Assembly: GCA_965215355.1 (NCBI GenBank)
Contig: CBDCDJ010000007.1
Location: 1,178,001 to 1,242,000, forward strand
Direction of reading: 5' to 3'
DNA from: CBDCDJ01 sp965215355
GTDB taxonomy: Bacteria > Deinococcota > Deinococci > Deinococcales > Trueperaceae
Length of the DNA: 64,000 nucleotides
In this document: piece after piece, positions 45,589-54,111 of the stretch
Layout: every line of letters begins with the position of its first letter
Position numbering within the stretch: position 1 is the first letter of the stretch
Made by a program: the position numbers and the translations under genes
The notes under the pieces: model-generated
Databases searched by the model: none
The model's input: the letters and a program-made list of their open reading frames with translations, nothing else
What the model was told of the DNA's origin: nothing

Positions 45589-47127
45589 TCAATGTTCCGG
45601 GTGCTCGAGCGGGCTCGGCGCCACCAGCCACAGCCGCGTCAACCACTTTTCGGCGAACGGCGGCACGTGCTCGAGGGCCACCTCGAGGCCGGCCTCACGG
45701 GCGTCGGACAGCAGCTGCTTGAGCGCCAGCGCGCCGCTCAGGTCGACACGGCCGAGCCCGCCCAAGTCCAAGACCAGACGCCCAGCCTGCGGGTACTCGG
45801 CGAGCGCGTCGCTCAAGCTGTCCTCCAGGTGAAACGCCGAGCCGAACCAGAGCACGCCGAGCGGCAGGATGGTCAGGGTAGCTCCCTCACAGGTGCGCCG
45901 CACCACGAGCCGCTGCTCGCGCCACAGGTGAACCGCCACCGCCAAGCCGATGCCGGCGAGCAGCGCGTAGTCGACGCGCGGCGCGAGCAGCAGCGTCAGC
46001 AAAAACGTGGTCCAGGCGAGCAGCGCTTGTGGCCGGGACAGGTCTTTGAAGGCCCACAGTTCGCGCAGGCGTAGGAGCTTGCTCACCGCGGCGATGACGA
46101 CGGCCCCCAACACCGCCTTGGGCAAGGGCGCAATCACGAAGGTGAACGGCAAAAAGGCCAGCACCGCCAGGCCCGTCACCGCGCCGCTCCAGCGCGTTTT
46201 GGCCCCCGCCAGGCGGTTGACCGAACTGCGCGCGAACGAACCACCGACCGGAAAGCCGCCGAACAGGCCCGCCGCCAGGTTGGCGACGCCCTGGCCGATA
46301 AACTCGCGGTTCGCCCGCCAGCGGCTGCGTTCCTGAGTGGCGTAGGTTCTAGCGATGGAGGCGGCCTCGGCAAAACCGACCAGCGCGATGACCACGCCGC
46401 CGACGAAGAGTTGCGGCAACGCGCCCCAGGGTTGGACGAGGTGCACAGGCGGCAAACCCGCCGGGACTTGCCCCACCCGCGCGCCGCCGTACGCAAAAAA
46501 AGTGCTGTACACGATGCCCAGCACGACCGCCACCAACACGCCCGGGAAAAGCGGGTGGACGCGTCTGCCCAACCGGACGAGTAGAACCGTCACCAGCGCC
46601 AACAGGGCGGCGGCGGGTCGCCACGCCGCCGGGTCCACCAGCGCCGCAAAACCGTTCAGCACGACGTTGTGACCTGCTGCCGGCACCCCCAGCGCCGCCG
46701 GCAGTTGCGACAGCACGATGAGCAGCGCCGCCGCCGACATGAAACCGCTCAACACCGGTTGCGACAGCAAGTAAGCCACGCTGCCCAGACGCAACACGCC
46801 CACCAACACCCGCGTCACCCCGACGACGAGGGCGAGGAGCCCCGCGTAAGCCACGTACTGCGCGCCGCCCGGCACTGCGAGCTGGCTCAGCACCCCGAAG
46901 GTCAAGAGCGACGTCGTCGCGACCGGCCCGGTTTGCAAGTACGGGCTCGAGGCGAAAAACGCCGCCGCCAGTGCCGCCGTTCCCACCGCGTACAAGCCCG
47001 TGTAGGCGGGCATCCCGGCGAGTTCCGCGTAGGCCATCGACTGAGGAATGGCGACGAGCGCCACGCTCAAACCGGCGACCAGGTCGGCGAAAACAGGTTT
47101 ACCGGGAACGGCCGAGGTCGCGCACAC
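45589..47127 (-). CDS. SulP-family anion transporter
   Basis: A 512-residue inner-membrane transporter of the SLC26/SulP family, with about 11-12 helices and a C-terminal STAS domain (about 400-500; LVLDLGGLGRVDLSGALALKQLLSDAREAG). The signature VAIPQSMAYAELAGMPAYTGLYA in the first helices and GGSFARSSVNRLAGAKT are conserved. Substrates of the family include sulfate, bicarbonate and other anions; the setting beside a persulfide dioxygenase suggests export of sulfite or sulfate, an inference. It starts with GTG and is the first gene of the leftward unit, divergent from cstR. Confidence 0.92.
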   Translation of the reverse strand: MCATSAVPGKPVFADLVAGLSVALVAIPQSMAYAELAGMPAYTGLYAVGTAALAAAFFASSPYLQTGPVATTSLLTFGVLSQLAVPGGAQYVAYAGLLALVVGVTRVLVGVLRLGSVAYLLSQPVLSGFMSAAALLIVLSQLPAALGVPAAGHNVVLNGFAALVDPAAWRPAAALLALVTVLLVRLGRRVHPLFPGVLVAVVLGIVYSTFFAYGGARVGQVPAGLPPVHLVQPWGALPQLFVGGVVIALVGFAEAASIARTYATQERSRWRANREFIGQGVANLAAGLFGGFPVGGSFARSSVNRLAGAKTRWSGAVTGLAVLAFLPFTFVIAPLPKAVLGAVVIAAVSKLLRLRELWAFKDLSRPQALLAWTTFLLTLLLAPRVDYALLAGIGLAVAVHLWREQRLVVRRTCEGATLTILPLGVLWFGSAFHLEDSLSDALAEYPQAGRLVLDLGGLGRVDLSGALALKQLLSDAREAGLEVALEHVPPFAEKWLTRLWLVAPSPLEHPEH

Positions 47128-47174
47128 GCCCTCAGCCTAGCACTTCCGTCGGCGGACGCCGAGCCCGAGAACAA

Positions 47175-47191
47175 ATACCCCCCAGGCGTAT
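47175..47191. promoter_or_regulatory. CstR/CsoR-type operator between cstR and the SulP gene
   Basis: The near-palindrome ATACCCCCCAGGCGTAT (13 of 17 positions symmetric) has the A/T-flanked C-tract/G-tract form of CsoR/CstR-family operators and overlaps the start of the cstR -10 region. Confidence 0.65.
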
Positions 47192-47193
47192 GC

Positions 47194-47199
47194 TAAACT
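47194..47199 (+). promoter_or_regulatory. -10 box TAAACT for cstR
   Basis: TAAACT, 10 bp before the ATG and 2 bp after the operator; a repressor there would block its own gene. Confidence 0.45.
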
Positions 47200-47209
47200 C
47201 ACGGGCAGA

Positions 47210-47512
47210 ATGACGAATCCCGACGCGACGCCGGCCCCCGACTCGGCTCGGGAGGCCAAAACCAAACTCATCAACCGTTTAAAACGCTTGGAGGGCCAGG
47301 TCCGCGGCCTGCAAAGAATGGTCGACGAGGAGCGCGACTGCAGCGAAATCCTCACCCTGCTCTCGGGCGTCCGCAGCGCCCTGAACGCGACCGGCGACCT
47401 CGTCTTAGAAACATACATCGAAGCGTGCTACGGCCCCGCGCAGGGCGACACCAACGTGCGCGACGCCGACCTTGACGCCCTCGTGCGCGCGGTCAAGCTC
47501 GCTCGAGGCTGA
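47210..47512 (+). CDS. cstR: CstR-type persulfide-sensing repressor
   Basis: A 100-residue all-helical repressor of the CsoR/CstR/RcnR family. It has two Cys, C44 (ERDCSEILTLLSGVR) and C73 (YIEACYG), 29 residues apart, the same spacing as the two reactive Cys of Staphylococcus CstR. The His that copper-sensing CsoR places four residues before the second Cys is Tyr69 here, which argues for persulfide rather than copper sensing. In CstR, reactive sulfur links the two Cys and releases DNA. The operator at 47175-47191 and the divergent SulP and dioxygenase genes complete the regulon. Confidence 0.88.
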   Translation: MTNPDATPAPDSAREAKTKLINRLKRLEGQVRGLQRMVDEERDCSEILTLLSGVRSALNATGDLVLETYIEACYGPAQGDTNVRDADLDALVRAVKLARG

Positions 47513-47571
47513 AGCGTTACGGCTTAGAGACTCTCGCCGACTTGCGGCTCGCCCACCTACACAACCCCATG

Positions 47572-47595
47572 AAAAAACCCCGCCGGTCGGCGGGG
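47572..47595 (-). terminator. Rho-independent terminator of carA
   Basis: Stem CCCCGCC/GGCGGGG followed on the minus strand by six T. It lies 152 bp beyond the carA stop and 60 bp beyond the convergent cstR stop. Confidence 0.85.
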
Positions 47596-47747
47596 TCAAA
47601 AGGGAGGTAGGCTTAAAGTAGCACCCCGGCGGCGGGGGCGGCGTGAAAGAAACCACTTCGGTGTAAAGCAGGAGTTCTTCGTTGTCAGTTTTTCGTCTAA
47701 AGCAAAAACTAAAGGTTGACACTTCGTCTTTTCACTTTCCCCTCTCT

Positions 47748-48902
47748 TTACAGCGCCACCGACTCCGCCCTCACCGCCGGCAGCGCCGACGCGCCCTCGA
47801 AGGCGTTGACCTCTTCGATAAAGCGCCGGAACAGGTACGAGGCGTCGTGCGGGCCGGGGCTCGCCTCGGGGTGGTACTGCACGCTGAACACCGGGTAGCG
47901 CACGTGGGCCATGCCCTCTAAAGTGCCGTCGTTCAAGTTGACGTGCGTCGCCCGGAACTGTCCGCCGGGAATCGAATCCACGTCGACGACGTAGTTGTGG
48001 TTTTGACTGGTGATTTCGACCTCGCCCGTGACGAGGTTTTTGACCGGCGTGTTCGCGCCGTGGTGCCCGGTCGCGAGTTTCACCGTCTTGCCGCCGACCG
48101 CCAACCCGAGGAGTTGGTGGCCCAAGCAAATCCCGTAGGTCGGCAGCAGACCCAACAGTTGCCACACCGTGTCGTGGGCGTACTTGGGGCCGTCGGGGTC
48201 GCCGGGGCCGTTGGAGATGACCAGGCCGTAAGGGTTTAAGGCCATAATCTGCGCGGGCGTGGTCTGCGCGGGCACGACGATGACCTCGGCCCCGGCCTGC
48301 TCGAGCTTATAAACAATAGAGTGCTTGATGCCGAAGTCGATAACGGCCACGCGCGGACTCGTTTTGAAAGTGGGGCGGGCGTAGGGCAGCGGCGTCGTCA
48401 CCTCGGGCGTCATGTCGCGCCCATCGATGTCCGCGTGGTCGCGGGCCTCTTCAACCAGCGCCGCGTCCGTGTCTTTGTCGGTTTTGCCGTGATAGATGAC
48501 GCCCTTCACCACGCCACCGGTGCGCAGCCGGCGCGTGAGGGCTCGGGTGTCGACACCCTCGATGCCGACGATGCGGTGGCCCTCCATAAAACTCTGCAAG
48601 TCCTGATTCGAGCGGTGGTTGCTCGCCGTGCGGGAGAACTCGCGGACGATGAACCCTCTTGCGAACGGCTTGTTCGACTCCATGTCGTAGACCGACACGC
48701 CGTAGTTGCCAATGTGTGGATACGTCATGGTGACGATTTGCCCGTGGTAACTCGGGTCGGTCAAAATCTCTTGGTAGCCGGTCATGGCGGTGTTGAAGAC
48801 GATTTCGCCGACGGTTTTGCCCTGGTAGCCAAAGGCGTAGCCGTAGTAGACGGTGCCGTCTTCTAACGCCAGCACGGCCGGGGGTTTGTTGAGGAGCGAC
48901 AT
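47748..48902 (-). CDS. carA: Carbamoyl-phosphate synthase small subunit
   Basis: A 384-residue glutaminase subunit that supplies ammonia to CarB for pyrimidine and arginine synthesis. The CarA-specific N-terminal domain (ALEDGTVYYGYAFG, FNTAMTGYQEILTDPSY) precedes a class I glutamine amidotransferase with Cys259 in YGICLGHQLL and His344/Glu346 in VQYHPEASPGP. Ends are complete. carB is not adjacent. The start is marked by a TAAAGT box 6 bp upstream. Confidence 0.97.
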   Translation of the reverse strand: MSLLNKPPAVLALEDGTVYYGYAFGYQGKTVGEIVFNTAMTGYQEILTDPSYHGQIVTMTYPHIGNYGVSVYDMESNKPFARGFIVREFSRTASNHRSNQDLQSFMEGHRIVGIEGVDTRALTRRLRTGGVVKGVIYHGKTDKDTDAALVEEARDHADIDGRDMTPEVTTPLPYARPTFKTSPRVAVIDFGIKHSIVYKLEQAGAEVIVVPAQTTPAQIMALNPYGLVISNGPGDPDGPKYAHDTVWQLLGLLPTYGICLGHQLLGLAVGGKTVKLATGHHGANTPVKNLVTGEVEITSQNHNYVVDVDSIPGGQFRATHVNLNDGTLEGMAHVRYPVFSVQYHPEASPGPHDASYLFRRFIEEVNAFEGASALPAVRAESVAL

Positions 48903-48908
48903 ACGGGT

Positions 48909-48914
48909 ACTTTA
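48909..48914 (-). promoter_or_regulatory. -10 box TAAAGT for carA
   Basis: TAAAGT ends 6 bp before ATG 48902. A pyrimidine-responsive leader is therefore unlikely. Confidence 0.4.
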
Positions 48915-49005
48915 ACACCCCCGAATCGGACGTTACGGTCGGGCGCGAGGAACGAGAAGCTTTTAGCATGTAGCGCATAGCCTGTAGAAGAATTTCAACC
49001 AAACG

Positions 49006-49030
49006 AGCTGTGTACCTTCAGTACACAGCT
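49006..49030. other. Hairpin AGCTGTGTAC-CTTCA-GTACACAGCT
   Basis: A perfect 10-bp stem with a 5-base loop between the metalloprotease and carA genes; no T-run on either side. Confidence 0.55.
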
Positions 49031-49090
49031 TTGAGATGAACTAAAGTCCCGACTCACTCGAGGACTTCATTTTCCCAACTTTATTCACTA

Positions 49091-49133
49091 AGTGGCTCGC
49101 AGCCGGTAGAAAAGCTACCAGCTACGAGCCACT
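49091..49133 (-). terminator. 19-bp hairpin after the metalloprotease gene
   Basis: AGTGGCTCGCAGCCGGTAG pairs with CTACCAGCTACGAGCCACT (17 of 19 exact) around the loop AAAAG, 6 bp after the stop. The T-run lies on the plus-strand side. Confidence 0.6.
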
Positions 49134-49139
49134 CTTTTG

Positions 49140-50378
49140 CTAGCGCGTATCGAGTCTGCGCAACACGCCGTCTGCACCTATCTCGAAGCGCGGAAACAGC
49201 AAAACCTCGTGGTCGGCCCAGCGCCGCTCGGCGGCCACGGCGTTGCACCCTGGGCGACAGGTCGGCAGCGCGTACGGGTCAGCGGCGGTATAGTCCACTG
49301 AGTAACCTAAGTCATCGAGCGAGCCGACCGTCAAAACGCTCAGGGGTAAGGCACTCCCATAATCGACGGCACCCGTCATCATTTCGGTATCGAAGATGCC
49401 CTCTTCCCAGTGAACACACTTCGTGCCTGGGCCGCCATCGTTTTCGGCGGGCACCTCGCCCTGGCCGCCCAAGGTGGCGTACGCAGCAGTCCCGGCCTGG
49501 CCCTTGTACGTGATAGAGGTGGACGCGGCGCAGTCTGCCCCGTTGAGGTTCAGCAGACCTCGCGCCTCCCACTGAACACCGATGCCCAACACGTGCCCAA
49601 TCTCGTGCAGGATAATTTCACTTAATTGGGGATTACCGACGTCTTCACTGTCGATATTCATGACCCCGTAGGCTGTAAGACCATTGTTGGACCGTTGGAT
49701 GCAGGGACCCGCCTGGGCCAACGTGTTACCGGGACCGTCAATCGGCACAACATCGACATAGATTGTTAAATCGTCGACGCGGCCGCTGAAGGCCGGCTCG
49801 TTCAGCCCACAAGCGTTGTCAGGCTTTTGGAAATAGTAGTCGTCCAGGTCACCAGCGATTACACGCCCCCAGCGGGCCGCAGCAGGAGCAAACAAGGCCT
49901 TTTGCGCCTCGGTTACGTTGGCACCGTACTCCAGCTCGATGTTGTAGTCGGCCTCCCTGCCGGGAACCGTGCCGGGCACGAAGTTCACACTGATGGTCAG
50001 GCCGTCGCGCGTCGGCGTGACTTCCGCGCACACAGCAGAGTCGGTGTAACAGCCGAAAAAGTCGCCGGGGTCTGTGGTGTCGTCGTTACCGTCCTCGTCG
50101 CGGCCGGCGAAGAGAAGGTACGCGCCAGCCTTGAGCCCTGTCAACGAAAATGGCGCGCTCGTGCCGCTGTCGGCAATGGTCAGGCTGCGGTCGTTCGGAC
50201 CCTCACAGGCCGGATTTTCAAGGGTACCGGCCACCACGTAGCAGGCCGCCACCATCGTGCCCGCGACCGTGGTCCCCGCGGGCACGACGACGGTCCCCGC
50301 CAGGCGGAGGTCGGGCCCGCCCCCGGAACACGCTGCCAACAGAAGCAAAATTACACCAAGTCCTAGGCCGTATTTCAC
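49140..50378 (-). CDS. Leishmanolysin-like metalloprotease lipoprotein
   Basis: A 412-residue surface protein: lipobox LLAAC (Cys17), an N-terminal domain of about 110 residues homologous to the lipoprotein at 37672 (LAGTVVVPAGTTVAGTMVAAC ... PGDFFGCY), and a metzincin protease domain. The zinc site is HEIGHVLGIG (His258, Glu259, His262), with a third ligand candidate His323 in CVHWEEGIFDTEMMTG, and Met334 as Met-turn, the pattern of peptidase family M8. Several Cys pairs suggest export. The substrate is unknown. It is probably transcribed alone; the hairpin at 49091 ends it. Confidence 0.85.
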   Translation of the reverse strand: MKYGLGLGVILLLLAACSGGGPDLRLAGTVVVPAGTTVAGTMVAACYVVAGTLENPACEGPNDRSLTIADSGTSAPFSLTGLKAGAYLLFAGRDEDGNDDTTDPGDFFGCYTDSAVCAEVTPTRDGLTISVNFVPGTVPGREADYNIELEYGANVTEAQKALFAPAAARWGRVIAGDLDDYYFQKPDNACGLNEPAFSGRVDDLTIYVDVVPIDGPGNTLAQAGPCIQRSNNGLTAYGVMNIDSEDVGNPQLSEIILHEIGHVLGIGVQWEARGLLNLNGADCAASTSITYKGQAGTAAYATLGGQGEVPAENDGGPGTKCVHWEEGIFDTEMMTGAVDYGSALPLSVLTVGSLDDLGYSVDYTAADPYALPTCRPGCNAVAAERRWADHEVLLFPRFEIGADGVLRRLDTR

Positions 50379-50552
50379 ACTAGAACCTCCAGACAGGGCG
50401 GATGCGCCCTGTTTTTATTCAAGGCTAAAGCAAATGATTTTTAACCTTGGCTAAACTTTACAGTGCGCGGGGTGCTTAGCGCTGTGACCAACGACTCGCC
50501 GGTTCCCACATCTTGTGCCAACCGGCAATCCTCAGACCCTGTGCGCCTTTAC

Positions 50553-50571
50553 CCTTTCCTTTTAGGAAAGG
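50553..50571. repeat. REP-like hairpin CCTTTCC-TTTTA-GGAAAGG
   Basis: Same 7-bp stem size and TTTTA loop as the hairpin at 27274-27292; located upstream of the sucrose-phosphate synthase gene. Confidence 0.45.
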
Positions 50572-50636
50572 TGACTCGTTGGGCGGAAGGGTTCCGACAG
50601 CCCGCCCCAGCCGACAAACATCTCACCGGCTGCCTT

Positions 50637-50642
50637 TATACT
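50637..50642 (+). promoter_or_regulatory. -10 box TATACT for the sucrose genes
   Basis: TATACT 22 bp before ATG 50665, leaving room for the Shine-Dalgarno; no clear -35 at 17 bp. Confidence 0.4.
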
Positions 50643-50664
50643 TGACCCAGGAGTTGGAGATTTG

Positions 50665-52050
50665 ATGACACAAGGTCTATACATCCCGCTCGTGAGCATC
50701 CACGGGCTTATTCGGGCACAAAACTTGGAACTCGGACACAACGCGGACACGGGCGGCCAGACGAAGTACGTGGTCGAACTCGCGGCGGCCTTGGCCGAGT
50801 GCGAGGATATAGCCCAGGTCGACCTGTTCACGCGCCGCATCGACGACCCGCATTTTTCCGACGACTACGCTCGGGAAATCGAACCCATCAGCGCACACGC
50901 GCGCATCGTGCGCGTCGACTGCGGACCGCCGGGTTACGTGCGCAAAGAACTCCTCTACCCGTACTTAGACGAGTTTCTAGCGGGCTCGAGGCGCTTTATC
51001 GAAAGCGAAGGGTTATCGCCCGCCTTGTTCCACGGCCACTACGCCGACGCGGGCTACGTGGCGGGGCGGCTCGCCAAGAGTTACCACGTCCCTTTTTTGT
51101 TTACCGGCCACTCGCTCGGTCGCAACAAGGTCAAAGCCTTGCTCAAGGCAGGTTTGACCCAAGAAGACGTCGACGCGCAATACAGCATGAGCACGCGCAT
51201 CGGCATCGAAGAGGAAGCGCTGCGCGAGGCCGACGTGGTCGTCGCCTCGACCGAGTACGAGATTCATACCGGCTACGAACTCTACGACGCGCACCGCCAG
51301 GCGAACTATAAAGTCGTGCCGCCCGGCATCGACGTGGACACCTTTTACCCTTACTACTACGACGACGACCCGAACGCGAGGCGTGACGAAGCGCTGTTGC
51401 AAGCGAGGGCGCGGATGCGCCAAGAAATCGGGCGCTTTCTCACCCAACCCGACAAACCGCTCATCCTCGCCATCAGCCGGCCCGACCGCCGCAAAAACAT
51501 CGGCGGACTGGTCGAGGCGTACGGCGAGGACAAAGAATTACAGAGTATCGCCAACCTGGCGATTTTCGCGGGCGTGCGCAGGGATATCGAGCAAATGGAC
51601 GACAACGAGCGCGAAGTCTTGACCGAAATGCTGCTGCTGATGGACAAGTACGACCTCTACGGTAAGCTCGCGCTGCCCAAAAAGCACGACACCGCCACCG
51701 ACATCCCCGAACTTTATAGGATGGTGGCGAAAGGGCGCGGCGTCTTTATCAACCCGGCGCTGGTCGAGAACTTCGGGATTACCTTGATCGAGGCGTCGGC
51801 CTGCGGCTTGCCCATCGTCTCGACGAACTTCGGCGGGCCGAACGACATCGTCGCGAACTGCCACAACGGCATTCTGGTGGACTCGAGAGACGCCGGCCAA
51901 ATCCAGGGGGCGCTCAAGAAAATTCTCGTCGACGACGCGCTCTGGCAGGAGTATTCGCAAAACGGCGTCATCGGCGTGCGCGAGCATTACGTGTGGTCGG
52001 CCCACTGCGAAACCTACCGGGAGGTGGCGCGTGACGCTAGGGCGGCCTGA
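50665..52050 (+). CDS. Sucrose-phosphate synthase (GT4)
   Basis: A 461-residue retaining glycosyltransferase that joins UDP-glucose and fructose-6-phosphate. The N-terminal domain has the sucrose-synthase-family opening ISIHGLIR-like SIHGLIRAQNLELGHNADTGGQTKYV, then FHGHYADAGYVAGRLAKSYHVPFLFTGHSLGRNK; the C-terminal domain has ISRPDRRKNIGGLVEAYG and the donor-binding FINPALVENFGITLIEASACGLP. It lacks the fused phosphatase domain of cyanobacterial enzymes, which is supplied by the next gene. GGAG lies upstream of ATG 50665. Overlaps the phosphatase gene by 20 bp. Confidence 0.93.
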   Translation: MTQGLYIPLVSIHGLIRAQNLELGHNADTGGQTKYVVELAAALAECEDIAQVDLFTRRIDDPHFSDDYAREIEPISAHARIVRVDCGPPGYVRKELLYPYLDEFLAGSRRFIESEGLSPALFHGHYADAGYVAGRLAKSYHVPFLFTGHSLGRNKVKALLKAGLTQEDVDAQYSMSTRIGIEEEALREADVVVASTEYEIHTGYELYDAHRQANYKVVPPGIDVDTFYPYYYDDDPNARRDEALLQARARMRQEIGRFLTQPDKPLILAISRPDRRKNIGGLVEAYGEDKELQSIANLAIFAGVRRDIEQMDDNEREVLTEMLLLMDKYDLYGKLALPKKHDTATDIPELYRMVAKGRGVFINPALVENFGITLIEASACGLPIVSTNFGGPNDIVANCHNGILVDSRDAGQIQGALKKILVDDALWQEYSQNGVIGVREHYVWSAHCETYREVARDARAA

Positions 52051-52774
52051 GTGGCTGCTCGTCAGCGACATCGACAACACCCTGACCGGGGACAGCGTAG
52101 CCCTTGAAAAACTGATGAATGCACTTCACGCCAACCGTGACCGAATCGCCTTCGGGGTCGCCTCAGGTCGGTCGTTGGAACTCGTACAAGAGGCTGTCGA
52201 AGAGTTCGGGTTGCTCGAGCCCGACCTCGTTATCTCGAGCGTCGGCAGCGAGATTGACGGCGAGGGCGACATTCGCGAGCGCTACGCAAAGCATATCGGC
52301 GCGGGTTGGGAACGCGAGTGCGTGGTGGAGGCGTTGGGTAAGATAGAGGGTTTAACGTTCCAAGACGAAACCGGGCAAAGGCCCTACAAGGTCAGCTTCA
52401 ACACGAGTGGCGACGTGATGCCGCGGGTCGAAGCGGCCGTTCGCACGGCCGGTCTTTCGGTGAGCCTCATCCACTCGCACGGCGAGTTTTTGGACGTGTT
52501 GCCCGAGCGCGCCGCCAAGGGCAAAGCCGTTTGCTTCGTCGCCGAGGCTTACGGGTTGCCGCTCCAGAAAATCATCGTCGCGGGCGATTCGGGCAACGAC
52601 GCCGACCTGTTGACCTGTGGGGCCAAGGCCGTCGTGGTCGGAAATTACAGCAAAGAACTCGAGCCCGTCCTGAACCACGAAAACATCTACCACGCCAAGG
52701 CTTTTTACGCGGCGGGGGTGTTGGAGGGGCTTACGGCTTACGGCGTCTTGACCCGAGTGGACCTTGCTATCTGA
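52031..52774 (+). CDS. Sucrose-6-phosphate phosphatase (HAD family)
   Basis: A 247-residue HAD hydrolase of the S6PP branch, which removes the phosphate from sucrose-6-phosphate. Motif I is VSDIDNTLTGD with both catalytic Asp, motif II FGVASGRSLELV, and the motif III/IV region ends IIVAGDSGNDADLL. GGAGG lies 7 bp before the GTG. Translation is coupled to the synthase. The last 39 codons recur in diverged form at 53934-54053, after the toxin-antitoxin cassette. Sucrose probably serves as compatible solute. Confidence 0.92.
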   Translation: MTLGRPEWLLVSDIDNTLTGDSVALEKLMNALHANRDRIAFGVASGRSLELVQEAVEEFGLLEPDLVISSVGSEIDGEGDIRERYAKHIGAGWERECVVEALGKIEGLTFQDETGQRPYKVSFNTSGDVMPRVEAAVRTAGLSVSLIHSHGEFLDVLPERAAKGKAVCFVAEAYGLPLQKIIVAGDSGNDADLLTCGAKAVVVGNYSKELEPVLNHENIYHAKAFYAAGVLEGLTAYGVLTRVDLAI

Positions 52775-52857
52775 GCCGACCTCGTTTCTGCCGGTTCGCT
52801 CTTGAAACGGTTTTGCTCGATTGAGTTTTTGCGTGGGAACCAAGGTGTACAAGTGAC

Positions 52858-52887
52858 TTGTTTCGTTTATTTCGTTTGTGCTAAAGT
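52858..52887 (+). promoter_or_regulatory. Promoter of the toxin-antitoxin pair
   Basis: TTGTTT, 18 bp, TAAAGT; the -10 ends 6 bp before the antitoxin ATG. Two TTTCGTTT repeats in the promoter could be antitoxin binding sites. Confidence 0.5.
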
Positions 52888-52893
52888 AGCGTC

Positions 52894-53340
52894 ATGGCAA
52901 CAGCAACCGAAACCTCAACTGAAACCCGGCAGGACGAAAAACGTGCTGAGCTGGCGAGTGCTTTCCTGGCGGGGCAGCAAACCGACACTTTCAAGCTGAA
53001 GGTTTCGAGCAGTGGCTCGAAAGGGGTGGTCCTACCCTCTGTTGCGGTGCCCCTGCTCAAGCAAGTTCTCGAGCTGATAGCGCAGGGAAAAGCCGTCACC
53101 ATCCTGGCACGAGACACCGAACTTTCTACCCAAGAAGGTGCCGACCTGCTCAACGTCTCTCGACCTTACTTTGTTGGTTTGCTCGACAGTGGCGAGCTGC
53201 CTCACCGTAAGGTAGGCACGCACCGCCGTGTTTTGCTCGAGGACGTGCTCACCTACAAACGGCAACTCGCTGAAAAGCGCAGAGAAGCGCTGAAAGAACT
53301 TACCGAACAGGCCCAGGAGCTGGCTCTTGGCTACGAGTGA
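52894..53340 (+). CDS. Helix-turn-helix antitoxin of a PIN toxin
   Basis: A 148-residue protein with an excisionase/MerR-like helix-turn-helix near residues 73-120 (TELSTQEGADLLNVSRPYFVGLL, then HRKVGTHRRVLLEDVLTYK). Its Gln/Glu-rich C-terminal helix (about 124-145) probably wraps the toxin. The stop codon overlaps the toxin start (GTGA), the usual antitoxin-first order. By analogy it neutralises the PIN ribonuclease and represses its own operon. Its base composition is less GC-rich than the sucrose genes before it. Confidence 0.85.
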   Translation: MATATETSTETRQDEKRAELASAFLAGQQTDTFKLKVSSSGSKGVVLPSVAVPLLKQVLELIAQGKAVTILARDTELSTQEGADLLNVSRPYFVGLLDSGELPHRKVGTHRRVLLEDVLTYKRQLAEKRREALKELTEQAQELALGYE

Positions 53341-53900
53341 TAACCGCCGTTCTCGACGCCAACGTTCTCTACCCCGCCCCCTTACGCGACCTGTTGATGC
53401 ACCTGGCGCTGGTCAACCTGTACCGGGCCAAATGGACGAACGAAATTCATGACGAGTGGATACGGAACGTTCTAAAAAATCGACCCGACTTAGAGCGAAG
53501 CCAACTCGAGCGCACCAGAAAGCTCATGAACGCCCACGTACTCGACTGCCTGATAACGGACTACGAAGGTTTGATTTCGCGACTCGAGCTTCCCGACCCC
53601 TACGACCGGCACGTGTTGGCTGCGGCTATTCAAGCTCGAGCCGACCTCATCGTGACCTTCAATCTGAGCGACTTTCCAAAGCGAGTGTTGAGCGAGTACG
53701 GGGTCAGAGTCCAGCACCCCGACGTTTTTGTCCACACCTTCGTCGAACAGGATGTAGAGGCCGTCTGCACAGCCGTGAAACGCCAGCGAGAGGATTTGAA
53801 GAAGCCCCCTTTCACTGCGGAGCAATTGCTGAATGTTTTCGAGAAACAGGGTCTGGTACAGACCGCTCGCGCCCTCAGGATACACAGCGACGCTCTGTAA
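53337..53900 (+). CDS. PIN-domain toxin
   Basis: A 187-residue PIN-fold ribonuclease. The metal-binding acidic residues are visible: Asp7 in VLDANVLYP, Glu40 in IHDEWIRN, Asp90 in DPYDRHVLAAA and Asp112 near TFNLSDFPK. PIN toxins cut tRNA or mRNA when the antitoxin is degraded. It starts with GTG inside the antitoxin stop. About 60 C-terminal residues extend beyond the core PIN fold and may bind the antitoxin. Thirty-three bp after its stop begins the duplicated phosphatase fragment. Confidence 0.88.
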   Translation: MITAVLDANVLYPAPLRDLLMHLALVNLYRAKWTNEIHDEWIRNVLKNRPDLERSQLERTRKLMNAHVLDCLITDYEGLISRLELPDPYDRHVLAAAIQARADLIVTFNLSDFPKRVLSEYGVRVQHPDVFVHTFVEQDVEAVCTAVKRQREDLKKPPFTAEQLLNVFEKQGLVQTARALRIHSDAL

Positions 53901-53933
53901 TGACATCTTTGGTAGCAGGAGTGCAGACTCCGG

Positions 53934-54053
53934 CTCGAGCCCGTCCTGAACGACAAAAACATCTACCTCGCCCAAGCGTGTCATGCGGCGGGGGTGCTCG
54001 AGGGGCTTAAAGCTTACGGGGTTTTGGCGGAAACCTCGGTTGTGGAGGACTGA
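53934..54053 (+). pseudogene. Diverged duplicate of the sucrose-phosphate phosphatase 3' end
   Basis: Forty codons read LEPVLNDKNIYLAQACHAAGVLEGLKAYGVL and end in TGA, aligning without gap to the phosphatase C-terminus (LEPVLNHENIYHAKAFYAAG ...). DNA identity is high but not perfect. There is no start codon and no upstream phosphatase sequence, so it is a remnant. Together with 52658-52774 it brackets the toxin-antitoxin cassette. Confidence 0.85.
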
Positions 54054-54111
54054 AGCACTTTTGGGGTGTGGCAAACGAGTTCTTGTTTCCCAGCACCTAA
54101 TTGGAAGTGTA

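Noticed and set aside
48903..48960. A pyrimidine-sensing attenuator in front of carA
   Set aside because: The -10 box lies only 6 bp before the start codon, leaving no leader to fold.
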